In this document: piece after piece, positions 54,333-63,413 of the stretch
How the letters are laid out: each line of letters begins with the position of its first letter
Position numbering within the stretch: the stretch's first letter is position 1
Assembly (NCBI RefSeq): GCF_004354365.1
Contig: NZ_SJCY01000002.1
Coordinates: 372,001 to 436,000, forward strand
Source of the DNA: Pedobacter changchengzhani
GTDB lineage: Bacteria > Bacteroidota > Bacteroidia > Sphingobacteriales > Sphingobacteriaceae
Direction: 5' to 3'
DNA: 64,000 nt
Translations under genes and position numbers: made by a program
The notes under the pieces: model-generated
What the model was told of the DNA's origin: nothing
The model's database searches: none
What the model saw: only the letters and a program-made list of their open reading frames with translations

Positions 54333-55758
54333 AATAAATCAATATAAAAGCTTAGGCTTAATTTTAATTGCCGTGGGTTATTCGGCATGCAAACTACCGC
54401 AGTTGGAGCAACGCAATGCGCAAAAAAATGTTCCTTTTAGTTTTACTGCTTCCAAAGATAGTGCAAACGTAGCCAATATTAAATGGCGTCAATTTTTTAA
54501 CGATGAGGATTTAGCGAACTTGATTGATACTGCTTTGAAAAACAATCAAGACTTAAACATTACTTTAAAAGATATCGAGATTGCCAAAAACGACATAAAA
54601 GCCAAAAAAGGAGATCTTTTGCCAACAGTTGGTTATCATGCAGGTGCAGGTTTTGATAAAGTTGGCTTATACACCAGCCAAGGTGCGGGCGATGCAAGTA
54701 CAGATATTACACCGGGAAGCAGTGTGCCTGAAATTTTGCCCGATTATCAAGTTGGTTTAACTGCCAATTGGGAAGTTGATGTTTGGCATAAACTCAGAAA
54801 CGCAAAAAAATCGGCATATTACCACTATTTGTCATCGATTGAGGGCAAGAATTTTGTAGTTACAAACTTAGTTGCCGAAGTGGCCAATTCTTATTACGAG
54901 CTTTTGGCTTTAGATAATCAGTTTACAATCATTAAGAAAAATATTGTTTTACAAAACGATGCTTTAAACTTAATGAAGATTCAAAAACAGGCCTCGCGAG
55001 TAACCGAGTTGGCTGTTAGAAAATTTCAGGCAGAGGTATATAATTCTGAAAGTTTAAAGTATAATATTCAGCAAAGTATTAGCGAACAAGAGAATAAAAT
55101 TAATTTTTTGTTGGGCAGATATCCCCAACCGATTAAAAGAAATGGCGACAGATTTATGGATTTAGTTCCAACTGTTATTAAAGCAGGTTTGCCAGCCCAA
55201 TTATTAGCAAACCGACCAGATATTAAGCAAGCAGAATTAGATTTAGCTTCAGCAAAGCTCGATGTTAGCATTGCAAAAGCACAGTTTTATCCATCGTTAA
55301 ATATTTCTGCAACGTTGGGCTACCAAGCGTTTAATCCGAGCTATTTAATTCGCACGCCCGAATCTCTATTGTACTCGTTAGCAGGTGATTTAGCCGGACC
55401 ACTCATCAACAAAAACGCAATTAAAGCAAGTTACCTTACCGCAAATGCAAAACAAATTCAAGCAGTTTATAATTACGAAAAAACCATTTTAAATGGATAT
55501 ATGGAAACTGCTAACCAACTTTCTAATATTGATAATTTAGAGAAAAGCTATATTTTAAAACAAAAACAGGTGCTCGCATTAACGCAATCAGTAGATATTT
55601 CTAACGATTTATTTCGTTCTGCTAGGGCCGATTACTTTGAGGTTTTAATGACCCAGCGCGATGCTTTGGAAGCGAAGTTAGATTTGATCGACACCAAAAA
55701 GCAACAATTAAATGCTGTTGTTAATATTTATAGCGCCTTAGGTGGTGGCTGGAATTAA
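54325..55758 (+). CDS. RND efflux outer-membrane channel, TolC/NodT family lipoprotein
   Basis: Outer-membrane efflux factor of 477 aa. The ATG at 54325 (MFKINQYKSLGLILIAVGYSAC) gives a correct lipobox with Cys22; the earlier ATG at 54286 would put 13 charged residues ahead of it. Seen: TNVKWRQFF-like start (NIKWRQFFNDEDLANLIDTAL), GLTANWEVDVWHKLRNAKKS, GLPAQLLANRPDIKQAELDL and DYFEVLMTQRDALEAKLDLID, all NodT-type OEP motifs, in two repeats. It ends the operon; a terminator follows. Confidence 0.95.
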   Translation: MFKINQYKSLGLILIAVGYSACKLPQLEQRNAQKNVPFSFTASKDSANVANIKWRQFFNDEDLANLIDTALKNNQDLNITLKDIEIAKNDIKAKKGDLLPTVGYHAGAGFDKVGLYTSQGAGDASTDITPGSSVPEILPDYQVGLTANWEVDVWHKLRNAKKSAYYHYLSSIEGKNFVVTNLVAEVANSYYELLALDNQFTIIKKNIVLQNDALNLMKIQKQASRVTELAVRKFQAEVYNSESLKYNIQQSISEQENKINFLLGRYPQPIKRNGDRFMDLVPTVIKAGLPAQLLANRPDIKQAELDLASAKLDVSIAKAQFYPSLNISATLGYQAFNPSYLIRTPESLLYSLAGDLAGPLINKNAIKASYLTANAKQIQAVYNYEKTILNGYMETANQLSNIDNLEKSYILKQKQVLALTQSVDISNDLFRSARADYFEVLMTQRDALEAKLDLIDTKKQQLNAVVNIYSALGGGWN

Positions 55759-55764
55759 AACTGA

Positions 55765-55815
55765 AAAACGATCGAAGTTGCTGATTTTTGAAACCACTTC
55801 GATCGTTGTATTTTA
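55765..55815 (+). terminator. Terminator of the RND efflux operon
   Basis: Eleven-base-pair perfect stem ACGATCGAAGT / ACTTCGATCGT with a 17-nt loop, then a T-rich stretch (TGTATTTTAATTTT), just after the channel gene. Confidence 0.8.
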
Positions 55816-55901
55816 ATTTTATATTTCGTGAACAAAAGTTGATAATTTTGCTAAATCACCGTTCCAAGAACGCAACTTAATTCAATCCTTTAAAAGGATA
55901 A

Positions 55902-56618
55902 TTAAATTTCACAGCCATTTTCATCACAAATGGCATCATTACTTTTATTTAATGAAGTAAGCGTTGTTTTAGGCTGTACTTCTTTCCATTCGGTAAAACT
56001 TTGTGTTAGCGCCTCAACAAACGCTTGCACAGGTTGCGCACCCGAAACGCCAAACTTTCTATCCATTACAAAATAGGGCACACCCCGAATACCCAAATTC
56101 TGGCTTTCATAAACGTCGTATCGAACGGCTTCAGCAAATTCATCGCTGTTTAAAACTTGTGCTGCCTCAACTTTATCTAAGCCAATTTCTACTGCCAAAT
56201 CTATCAAAACACTTGTTTCACCTATGTTTTTACTATTTACAAAATGTGCTTCGAATAGCGTTTCTTCTGCCAAATCTTGAAGATTGTGTTTTGCCGCTAA
56301 ATGAATCAATCGGTGCGCATTAAAAGTATTTGCAGGAATATTGGTATCGAAGTTAATGGTTAAGCCCGCTTGTTTAGCCATGTCGGCTACCTGCGCGCCC
56401 ATTTGCTTTGCCTGCTCAATTGGCATCCCTTTACTTCTCGAAAGGTATTCGTACACTGTTTCGTTATTCGTGTTATGATATTCTGGATTTAGCTGATAGC
56501 TTTTCCAATCCACCTCAATTTCATCCTTAAAAGGTAATTTTTCGAGTGCTTTCTCAAAATGACGTTTGCCTATATAACAAAACGGACACATTACATCCGA
56601 CCAGATTTCTACTTTCAT
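55902..56618 (-). CDS. DsbA-family oxidoreductase, FrnE-like
   Basis: Cytoplasmic thioredoxin-fold protein of 238 aa without signal peptide. Active site C11-P-F-C14 in SDVMCPFCYIGKRHFE. Then VDWKSYQLNPEY, FNAHRLIHLA, GVPYFVMDRKFGVSGAQPVQ (cis-Pro). The FrnE type catalyses thiol-disulfide exchange and is linked to polyketide or oxidative-stress roles. The tail DAICDENGCEI carries two further cysteines four residues apart, a feature seen in some FrnE proteins. Monocistronic; convergent to the efflux operon. Confidence 0.93.
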   Translation of the reverse strand: MKVEIWSDVMCPFCYIGKRHFEKALEKLPFKDEIEVDWKSYQLNPEYHNTNNETVYEYLSRSKGMPIEQAKQMGAQVADMAKQAGLTINFDTNIPANTFNAHRLIHLAAKHNLQDLAEETLFEAHFVNSKNIGETSVLIDLAVEIGLDKVEAAQVLNSDEFAEAVRYDVYESQNLGIRGVPYFVMDRKFGVSGAQPVQAFVEALTQSFTEWKEVQPKTTLTSLNKSNDAICDENGCEI

Positions 56619-56853
56619 AACGTAAAATTAGAATCATTTCTGCTAAACATAGTTTGTGCAACGTAAAGATTATCACAATCCCTTATAAAAAAAATCTTTA
56701 TTGTAGCCAATATTCAGCTAAAAGTATTGCTTTAATTTTGAAGCTTAGGCGCAAGAAATACCTTGAGTAAGAACGATTCGACTAGATAAAAATACTACAA
56801 TTGACCACGAACGAGGAATTATCGAAAATTGACGGGGAATCCGCAAGCAAATT

Positions 56854-57663
56854 TTAATTCAAAATTAAATACAAATATGCATAAACTACGGGAGCAGCCA
56901 ATAATAAACCATCAAAACGATCTAATAAACCACCATGTCCTGGCAATAAATTGCCACTATCTTTAGTGTTTAAACTCCTTTTTAGCATCGATTCTACCAA
57001 ATCGCCCAGCGTACCAAAACTAGCAATTAAAACAGCCATACCAACCCAAACCCACATTTGGTTTTCGGTAAAAATATACGATAAACCCACTGCAACTAAA
57101 ACGCTTGTAAACATTCCTCCAAAAAAACCTTCCCAACTTTTTTTAGGCGAATGGCGCTCGAATAGTTTTCGTTTGCCAAATTTAACGCCAAAAAGATAGG
57201 CGCCTGTATCGTTCGCCCAAAGCATTAAGAAAAAAGAAAGTGGCAGATGAAAATTGTAGTTATTCCAATCTTTTAAAAAACCTAAGCCATGAAAAAATAC
57301 AAATGGCACGGTAACATAAAATAAACCTACAAAAGTGTAAGATATGTTGGCAAATGGAATTTTGTTCTTTTTATAAAGTTCAGTTACAAAAACCGAAAAT
57401 ATTAGTGGTACACAAAGCAACAGATACTTCACATCGTACTTAAAATAATGCAAACCCGCAGCCATTAAAAAAATTATCGCCGCAGCTACCAAACCAATGT
57501 TTCTATGTGGCCTAATACCCGAGTTTTTTATCAATTTATAAAACTCAAAGAGCGCCAACATGCTTAAAATCAAATAAAATGCTGTAAAAACATATTTACC
57601 CAGCATCATTGATCCCAACATAACAATGGTAAAAAAGAAGGCGGTTATGGCTCTGGTTTTCAT
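56854..57663 (-). CDS. cdsA: Phosphatidate cytidylyltransferase
   Basis: Makes CDP-diacylglycerol from phosphatidic acid and CTP, the branch point of phospholipid synthesis. Integral membrane protein of 269 aa, about eight helices. Signature: LWANDTGAYLFGVKFGKRKLFE, SPKKSWEGFFGG, and the C-terminal GDLVESMLKRSLNTKDSG...LPGHGGLLDRFDGLL with the CDP-alcohol site Asp/His residues. The 235 bp between it and the DsbA-like gene shows nothing recognisable. It lies downstream of the CPBP-DUF2007 pair, in the same orientation. Confidence 0.96.
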   Translation of the reverse strand: MKTRAITAFFFTIVMLGSMMLGKYVFTAFYLILSMLALFEFYKLIKNSGIRPHRNIGLVAAAIIFLMAAGLHYFKYDVKYLLLCVPLIFSVFVTELYKKNKIPFANISYTFVGLFYVTVPFVFFHGLGFLKDWNNYNFHLPLSFFLMLWANDTGAYLFGVKFGKRKLFERHSPKKSWEGFFGGMFTSVLVAVGLSYIFTENQMWVWVGMAVLIASFGTLGDLVESMLKRSLNTKDSGNLLPGHGGLLDRFDGLLLAAPVVYAYLYLILN

Positions 57664-57723
57664 TTAAGGTTTTGGGTTTGTACTGAGGTCGATGCTAAGG
57701 ATGAGGTTGAGACAGAGGTCTTA

Positions 57724-57930
57724 TTAATCTATTTGGTTTTGCACAATATATTCTATCGCCTTATCAAAATCTGATTTATTGACTAAAACAGTCACCTCGC
57801 CAAAATTGTAGGCGGCAAGTTGCTTGTTTATTGTTACAGCAGGAATACCCGCTTCTGTTAATCCTTGTTTTAATACTTCGGCAGCAAAAGCATCGCCTGT
57901 TGTATATACTTTAATCCAATTTTCGCTCAC
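57724..57930 (-). CDS. DUF2007 family protein
   Basis: Small protein of 68 aa with a GTG start at 57930 (SENWIKVYTTGDAFAAEVLKQ). The fold TEAGIPAVTINKQLAAY...GEVTVLVNKSDFDKAIEYI is DUF2007, a single domain called a putative signal-transducing protein. It overlaps the 3' end of the CPBP protease gene by 20 bp, so it is translationally coupled to it. No function is known. Confidence 0.9.
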   Translation of the reverse strand: MSENWIKVYTTGDAFAAEVLKQGLTEAGIPAVTINKQLAAYNFGEVTVLVNKSDFDKAIEYIVQNQID

Positions 57931-58837
57931 GTTGTATGGTATCTTTAAAAATTTTAAACAAAGCTATGGTAATTATCGCACTAATTAAGTACCCATACCA
58001 CGGAAAACCGATAGGATCATCGGCTTTATTTAACGGTATGTTGTGCATTTGCATATATAAAGCGGCGCAAACTGCATAACCGTTGTTAATAAAGTGCCCC
58101 AATATTGCATACCACAAGTTGCCACTATAATAGTACAAATAACCAAACCCTGCGCCTAAAAGCATACGTGGTAAAAAGCCATAAAACTGAACATGAATGG
58201 CGCTAAAAACAATCGCCGTAATCCATATTGCTACATGCGGATTGCCGAAAGTTTTATAAGCAATTCTCTGTAAACCACCTCTAAAAAATAGTTCTTCGCC
58301 TATAGCCGGCAATACTGCAATCATCGTTAAATTAATAACAAAATCCCAATTATTGCGTACCGTTAACAACTGTATAGTCATTTTCATGGCCTCTGCTTCT
58401 TTGGCCTTCATCCACTGCTCTACACCTCTTAAAAACTCGGGCAATACCATTTTCTGGTTTATTGTAACCGACCATTCCATAAAAGGCATACTTACCATCA
58501 TTATAATAAAAACCAACAACAAAGGCATGTACTTTGGTTTTAAAAGGCCGAATAAAGTTGAAGGATTTTGCTTTTGAGTAATCGCCAAAAAAATAGGTGG
58601 AACAATAAAAATACCAATTGAGCTAGCCATTTGAAATATTTTTAAGGCGAAATTATATTGCGGGTCGCCACTTGTAATTAGGCCAAAATTACTCAAAATG
58701 CTTGTGCCGTAAATGATTACAATTATTAAAACTGCAATGGCAGAAAACACTAAAAGGCCCACAAATGCGTAAGCCAAAAGTAAAAGTAGTTGATAGAATG
58801 GATGGATTTCACCCGGTTTTGGTGTTACAGAATTCAT
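57911..58837 (-). CDS. CPBP family intramembrane glutamic endopeptidase
   Basis: Membrane protein of 308 aa from the ATG at 58837 (MNSVTPKPGEIHPFYQLLLL); the longer frame upstream would cross the dus promoter and has no family-like sequence. Six to eight helices. The catalytic motifs are GEELFFRGGLQRI (EExxxR), SAIHVQFYGF and LGHFINNGY, as in CAAX protease/bacteriocin-processing (Rce1/PrsW-like) enzymes. Divergent from dus with a 43-bp gap. Substrates are unknown. Confidence 0.94.
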   Translation of the reverse strand: MNSVTPKPGEIHPFYQLLLLLAYAFVGLLVFSAIAVLIIVIIYGTSILSNFGLITSGDPQYNFALKIFQMASSIGIFIVPPIFLAITQKQNPSTLFGLLKPKYMPLLLVFIIMMVSMPFMEWSVTINQKMVLPEFLRGVEQWMKAKEAEAMKMTIQLLTVRNNWDFVINLTMIAVLPAIGEELFFRGGLQRIAYKTFGNPHVAIWITAIVFSAIHVQFYGFLPRMLLGAGFGYLYYYSGNLWYAILGHFINNGYAVCAALYMQMHNIPLNKADDPIGFPWYGYLISAIITIALFKIFKDTIQRERKLD

Positions 58838-58843
58838 TATTTG

Positions 58844-58851
58844 TACCTTTG
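58844..58851 (+). promoter_or_regulatory. Putative -7 element of dus
   Basis: TACCTTTG on the plus strand fits TAnnTTTG and lies 29 nt upstream of the dus ATG, in the gap shared with the divergent CPBP gene. Confidence 0.55.
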
Positions 58852-58880
58852 TAGATATTATTAATTGTTGAAGATAGAAA

Positions 58881-59888
58881 ATGTCTGTAAAGATAGGAAA
58901 TATAGATTTAGGTGAGTTCCCGTTATTGCTTGCCCCAATGGAAGATGTGAGCGATCCACCTTTCCGTTTTGTGTGCAAACAAGGCGGTGCAGATTTGATG
59001 TACACCGAATTTATATCTTCAGAAGGATTAATCCGCGATGCTGCAAAAAGCCGTAAGAAACTAGATATTTTCGAATACGAGAGGCCAATTGGAATTCAAA
59101 TTTTTGGCAGTGATATTGAGAGTATGCGCGAAGCAACTGAAATTGCTACCCTTGCTGGGCCAGATTTAATGGATATTAACTACGGTTGCCCCGTTAAAAA
59201 TGTAGCTTGTAGAGGTGCTGGTTCTGCTTTACTGCAAGATATTGATAAAATGGTAAAAATGACAGAGGCTGTTGTAAAAGCAACGCATTTGCCAGTTACC
59301 GTTAAAACCCGTTTAGGCTGGGATGACAATACCAAAAACGTTGAAGAAGTTGCCGAACGGCTGCAGGATATCGGTATTCAAGCATTAACTATTCACGGGC
59401 GCACTAGAGCACAGCTATACAAAGGCGAAGCCGATTGGACATTAATACGAGAAATTAAGCGTAACCCGCGTGTTAAAATTCCAATTTTTGGCAATGGCGA
59501 TGTAGATAGTGTGGTAAAAGCTGCCAACTGGCGTTTAGAATATGAAGTTGATGGAATTATGATCGGCAGAGCGGCCATTGGCTACCCTTGGATTTTTAGA
59601 GAAGTAAAGCACTTTTTTAAAACTGGTGAGGTTTTGCCTGGGCCAACTTTGCAAGAAAGGATTACCGCCTGCAGTACACATTTAGAAAAATCGATAGAGT
59701 GGAAGGGGCATAAAACTGGAATTTTTGAAATGCGCCGCCATTATTCAAATTATTTTAAAGGCTTGCCAGATTTTAAACCCTTCAGGATGCGTTTGGTATC
59801 AGAACCTGATGTAGAAAATATTTATGAAATTTTAGAAGAAGTAGCATTCAAGTTTTCAAATTATGATCCCGCTACAGTAATGGCTTAA
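58881..59888 (+). CDS. dus: tRNA-dihydrouridine synthase (DusB/NifR3 type)
   Basis: FMN-dependent enzyme that reduces uridines of the tRNA D-loop, 335 aa. Seen: LAPMEDVSDPPFRFVCKQGGADLMYTEF, IGIQIFGSDIESM, DINYGCPVKNVACRGAGSALLQD (substrate Cys), TIHGRTRAQLYKGEADW, and GDVDSV...VDGIMIGRAAIGYPWIF. The DusB-like length and signature fit, but which of the Dus positions it modifies is not shown. Monocistronic. The 278 bp to the next gene hold no recognisable feature. Confidence 0.95.
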   Translation: MSVKIGNIDLGEFPLLLAPMEDVSDPPFRFVCKQGGADLMYTEFISSEGLIRDAAKSRKKLDIFEYERPIGIQIFGSDIESMREATEIATLAGPDLMDINYGCPVKNVACRGAGSALLQDIDKMVKMTEAVVKATHLPVTVKTRLGWDDNTKNVEEVAERLQDIGIQALTIHGRTRAQLYKGEADWTLIREIKRNPRVKIPIFGNGDVDSVVKAANWRLEYEVDGIMIGRAAIGYPWIFREVKHFFKTGEVLPGPTLQERITACSTHLEKSIEWKGHKTGIFEMRRHYSNYFKGLPDFKPFRMRLVSEPDVENIYEILEEVAFKFSNYDPATVMA

Positions 59889-60166
59889 TTTTTAAATTGC
59901 CTATTTTACAACCAAAGGTTGTTAGCATTACGGTCCTATCGATCGAGCAAAAATTGAGCAAATCAACATTATTCTCTATGCAAGTAAGTAGTGTTATCTT
60001 GGAGTCAAAATACTGATTTTGTCGGCTGAATAATGTAAATAATGACCAAACTCACATAAATGGTTTTTTCCTTTTCTTAAATTTGCTCAATGATTTTTTT
60101 AAATCAAGAAACACAAAATTATAATGTTAAAAAAATCATTTCTAATTAATCATTAATAAATATATT

Positions 60167-60688
60167 ATGAAAAACAATTTTAAAATTTTAGCATTGGCAA
60201 CTGTATTTGTTGTTTCATTAAGCGCATGCGGTGGTGATGAGACCAAAGAGTCTACTACTACAACTACCACAACAGAAGCACCAAAGGTTGAAAACACTGC
60301 CCCAGAACCAGTAGCCGTTAATACATTCGAAGTTGAGGCTAACGACCAAATGCAGTTTAGTAAAAATGAATTAAAAGCTGTTGCAGGTAAAGAAATTACT
60401 TTAACATTGAAAAATGTAGGTAAAACAGAAAAAAGCGTAATGGGCCACAACTTTGTTGTTTTGAAAGAAGGTACTGATATTGCAGCTTTTGCAACTAAAG
60501 CATCGAGCGCCAAAGAAACAGATTTTATTCCTGCTTCCGAAGCATCGAAAATTGTTGCGCATACTAAACTTTTGGGGCCTGGCGAATCAGACACCATAAA
60601 GTTTACTTTGGCTAAAGGCACTTACGATTACATTTGTTCTTTCCCTGGCCACTACGCGTTAATGAAAGGTAAAATAATAGTAGAATAA
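60167..60688 (+). CDS. Azurin-like type I copper protein, lipoprotein
   Basis: Cupredoxin of 173 aa. Lipobox LSAC (Cys21) follows the signal sequence, so it is anchored to a membrane; a Thr-rich linker (about 28-37) then leads to the domain. Copper ligands are visible: His of SVMGHNFVVL and Cys, His and Met of YICSFPGHYALMKGKI, the typical loop C-x4-H-x4-M of azurin. It likely shuttles electrons in the periplasm or at the cell surface to a terminal reductase. The cytochrome c and heme-copper-like genes downstream fit that role. A terminator follows. Confidence 0.93.
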   Translation: MKNNFKILALATVFVVSLSACGGDETKESTTTTTTTEAPKVENTAPEPVAVNTFEVEANDQMQFSKNELKAVAGKEITLTLKNVGKTEKSVMGHNFVVLKEGTDIAAFATKASSAKETDFIPASEASKIVAHTKLLGPGESDTIKFTLAKGTYDYICSFPGHYALMKGKIIVE

Positions 60689-60721
60689 GCAACAACGCTT
60701 TTTACGCTAGTTTATAATTTA

Positions 60722-60757
60722 AACCCTGCACGCTTTAATGTTGTGCAGGGTTTTTTG
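60722..60757 (+). terminator. Terminator of the cupredoxin gene
   Basis: Ten-base-pair stem AACCCTGCAC / GTGCAGGGTT with an 11-nt loop and a T-run, 33 nt after the stop. Confidence 0.92.
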
Positions 60758-60868
60758 TTTTAGTCAAAAAAATGCTGCCAGCATAAATGGCAGGTTGAAT
60801 GGTTAAAAGCTTAATAAAATCGAAATGGCTTGATTTTTGAAATAGTTTTTGTACTTTCAAATTTAAAC

Positions 60869-61255
60869 ATGGTAACAGCAATTACAGAAGGAATAAAAGT
60901 TTCGGTAGAAACCGTTTATCAGCCAGAATATTCAAATCCGGCTAATGAGCATTTCATGTTCGCCTACCGGGTAGAAATTTCAAATCTTACCGATTATTCC
61001 ATCCAATTATTAAGAAGACAGTGGTTTATTTTCGATTCGAACAATACCACACGCGAAGTGGAGGGAGAAGGTGTTGTTGGATTACAGCCCGTTCTTGAAC
61101 CTGGAGAAAGTCATGTATATGTTTCGGGTTGCAATTTAAAAAGCGACATTGGCAGTATGCGTGGCAATTATACCGTTCAAAATTTAATTCAGGACCTTAC
61201 TTTTAAGGTAGAGATTCCCGAATTTCAATTAGTAGTGCCCTATAAACTCAATTAG
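60869..61255 (+). CDS. apaG: ApaG family protein
   Basis: Small beta-sandwich protein of 128 aa, the family length when started at the ATG 60869 (MVTAITEGIKVSVETVYQPE); a further upstream Met adds 13 hydrophobic residues and is rejected. Seen: FAYRVEISNLTDYSIQLLRRQWFIFDSN, VEGEGVVGLQPVLEPGESHVYVSG and MRGNYTV. It is associated with divalent-cation efflux in Salmonella and with symmetric-dinucleotide phosphate metabolism; its biochemical role is not settled. It lies between the cupredoxin and the Crp/Fnr gene without clear connection. Confidence 0.95.
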   Translation: MVTAITEGIKVSVETVYQPEYSNPANEHFMFAYRVEISNLTDYSIQLLRRQWFIFDSNNTTREVEGEGVVGLQPVLEPGESHVYVSGCNLKSDIGSMRGNYTVQNLIQDLTFKVEIPEFQLVVPYKLN

Positions 61256-61279
61256 CAATCATTTACCTTTATTTGTTAT

Positions 61280-61293
61280 TTGATGTAAATCAT
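61280..61293. promoter_or_regulatory. FNR/DNR-type operator upstream of the Crp/Fnr gene
   Basis: TTGATGTAAATCAT is one base from the FNR/DNR consensus TTGAT-N4-ATCAA and contains the TGA-N6-TCA core. It lies 80 bp upstream of the ATG at 61374, so autoregulation is possible. Confidence 0.6.
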
Positions 61294-61373
61294 CTTTTAA
61301 CCAATCTTGCATCATATTTTCATTTCAAACAAACTCTTAATTTTATTTTTCAAGGGTTTTAAGATTGGTAAGT

Positions 61374-61970
61374 ATGATAAACGAATGTTTACTGGAACAA
61401 ACAGGCGCGAAAAGAGTATTTTTAGAGAAGAATCAAATTATCTTTAAAGAAGGAGAAACTGCTCGATATTATTATCAGATTGTAACTGGCGCCGTTAAAA
61501 TGAACAATTTTAATGATGAAGGGAAAGAATTTATACAAGGTATTTTTGTTGATGGAAATAGTTTCGGCGAACCTCCGCTATTAATTAACGATAACTATCC
61601 TGCTAACGCCGCCGCCCTTATTCCAACAACTGTATTACAACTTACTAAAGAGAGATTCTTAAATCTTTTGTTCCAAAACCCAAAAGTACATCTCGATCTT
61701 ACCACCACCTTAGCAAAGCGTTTGTACTTTAAAACGATAATGGCCTCAGAAATTTCATCTCAAGATCCCGAACATCGAATTATTAAACTCATAGATCATT
61801 TCAAACTAAAAATTAGTAAAGTTCCACAAGATTTAATGTACAAAGTAGATATTACACGCCAACAAATAGCCGATTTAACAGGATTGAGGGTAGAAACGGT
61901 CATTAGAGCAATTAAATCGCTAGAAAAAAAAGGAGAAATTACCATTAAAGACCATAAAGTTTTTAGGTAA
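61374..61970 (+). CDS. Crp/Fnr family transcriptional regulator
   Basis: Regulator of 198 aa from the ATG at 61374; a TTG 9 nt upstream adds only three residues. N-terminal cyclic-nucleotide-binding-like beta-roll (FLEKNQIIFKEGETARYYYQIVTGAVKMNNF), long dimer helix, C-terminal helix-turn-helix ITRQQIADLTGLRVETVIRAIKSLEKKG. There is no cluster of N-terminal cysteines, so it is not an Fe-S FNR; the group DNR/NnrR that senses nitric oxide by heme is possible. A consensus operator lies in front of it and a related palindrome (TATGA-N6-TCATA) between the two respiratory genes downstream. Confidence 0.93.
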   Translation: MINECLLEQTGAKRVFLEKNQIIFKEGETARYYYQIVTGAVKMNNFNDEGKEFIQGIFVDGNSFGEPPLLINDNYPANAAALIPTTVLQLTKERFLNLLFQNPKVHLDLTTTLAKRLYFKTIMASEISSQDPEHRIIKLIDHFKLKISKVPQDLMYKVDITRQQIADLTGLRVETVIRAIKSLEKKGEITIKDHKVFR

Positions 61971-62095
61971 GATTATTAGGTCTAAACCTATAACCGTAAA
62001 AAATGCTATTCTCAATCGATGATTGAAACCAAGCGGTGTTTAAAAACCTTTTCACAGCAAATAAAAGCAACATACAATTCTAAATCGTACGCCCG

Positions 62096-63355
62096 TTAAT
62101 TGGCGATTTTATCTGCAAAATCAACATTTTTCTTAAGCTTAATAAACTTATAAGCGATAAGAAACAAACCCGAACCTATTAAAATTGCTGAAAGAAATAA
62201 CCATTTTGGCGCATAAGGTATAGCTTGTTTATTTAGCACTTCCAACCCTTGACTCATTAATATAACTTCTTGAAAAATAACAGCGAAAACCAAAATCCAT
62301 ACCCCAAATTTATTTAGGCTTAAGTTGCTTCGCCTTAAAACTTCATTAATATAGCCGAGGATAAAGAATGAAATTACCCCCAAAAAAGACAGGTGCAAAT
62401 AGCCAATTACAATGGGCCTAAAGCTAAAAGCAAACTGCGCTAAGTAAGGAAAAACAGAAAGCGATTGCAACACAATTTTCAATATTAATGCAAAGCCAGA
62501 TAAGCTCCATAAAAACTTAGTAAGTGGCGAAATGGATATTTTTATAGCGATTATTTCTCGGACAAGTTTTACAATATAATAAATCATAAAAAGTTGAATA
62601 ACCCCCGAAATGGCAGCCAGCCAATACATATAAACCGGAATTTTTAACCACATAATCGATAAAAAATAACTAGGTGCTACAGTAATAGCCAACAACAAAT
62701 AAATCCGCTTGTTAAAAATTAATGCAGGCAACGAATTTGTATTTTTTAGGTAAGAAAAGAACAAGCCCAAACACACAAATAAAAACCATCCATTATATTG
62801 AAAATGAAGGAAAAAGTAAATTGCAGCAAAGTAAAGGTCTTGATTTGTGATATGCTTTGCCATTAAATACGCCAAGCTAAACGCGCCAATTGAAGAAATC
62901 CCCCAAATAATTAAAGCAGTTTTGAACCAAATATGTACGGCAAATGTATCTTTTACTTGCTTCAAATCTTTCCAATAACTGTAAATAAAAGTATATGATA
63001 CAAATATAGAAAGCGTAGAAAATGTGATGGAAAATAATGCATAACCCTGTATTATAAAAGCGATGAGCATGCCGTACGCGGTTATGGTGTTGGCAATGAG
63101 TATCCATTTATATTTTTTAAAATTAATTTTTACATCGCTTTTTATCAAATAGTTAACCATTAATGCCATAAGCGATAATGAAACCCAACCCACAAAAGCA
63201 AAATGAGAATGGCCATGCAGTAAGTATTTTTGATTGATAAATGGCAACGAAAAATTTATTTTATATCGAAGTAGAATACCCGCCAAAGCAACAAGTAAAA
63301 AATTTATTAGGGCTATTTTAACCCAAGCATTCGTATTAAAATTTACTGGTTTCAT
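62096..63355 (-). CDS. 12-TM heme-copper-oxidase subunit I-like membrane protein
   Basis: Protein of 419 aa with about 12 hydrophobic helices evenly along its length. Histidines lie where heme-copper oxidase subunit I has metal ligands: His47/49/51 before TM2 (LLHGHSHFAFVGW), His184 in TM6 (FFLHFQYNGWF) and His321 in TM10 (IGYLHLSFLG). The His-His pair of TM7 (CuB) is not visible. I therefore read it as a relative of NorB/CcoN-type proteins with an incomplete copper site, perhaps a heme-only sensor or electron carrier. It is divergent from the cytochrome c gene over a shared 132-bp region with a Crp/Fnr-type palindrome. The family name is uncertain. Confidence 0.6.
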   Translation of the reverse strand: MKPVNFNTNAWVKIALINFLLVALAGILLRYKINFSLPFINQKYLLHGHSHFAFVGWVSLSLMALMVNYLIKSDVKINFKKYKWILIANTITAYGMLIAFIIQGYALFSITFSTLSIFVSYTFIYSYWKDLKQVKDTFAVHIWFKTALIIWGISSIGAFSLAYLMAKHITNQDLYFAAIYFFLHFQYNGWFLFVCLGLFFSYLKNTNSLPALIFNKRIYLLLAITVAPSYFLSIMWLKIPVYMYWLAAISGVIQLFMIYYIVKLVREIIAIKISISPLTKFLWSLSGFALILKIVLQSLSVFPYLAQFAFSFRPIVIGYLHLSFLGVISFFILGYINEVLRRSNLSLNKFGVWILVFAVIFQEVILMSQGLEVLNKQAIPYAPKWLFLSAILIGSGLFLIAYKFIKLKKNVDFADKIAN

Positions 63356-63413
63356 GTAGAAGGAAAATAGTGATTATTAGATTTAATAAAATAAGTAATT
63401 AAATTGTAATTTT

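Noticed and set aside
58838..59005. 56-residue N-terminal extension of the CPBP protease
   Set aside because: It overlaps the dus start and promoter and lacks hydrophobic or family-like sequence.
60830..60868. Membrane-anchor-like N-terminus for ApaG
   Set aside because: The 13 upstream residues are outside the family; the ATG at 60869 gives the standard 128-aa protein.
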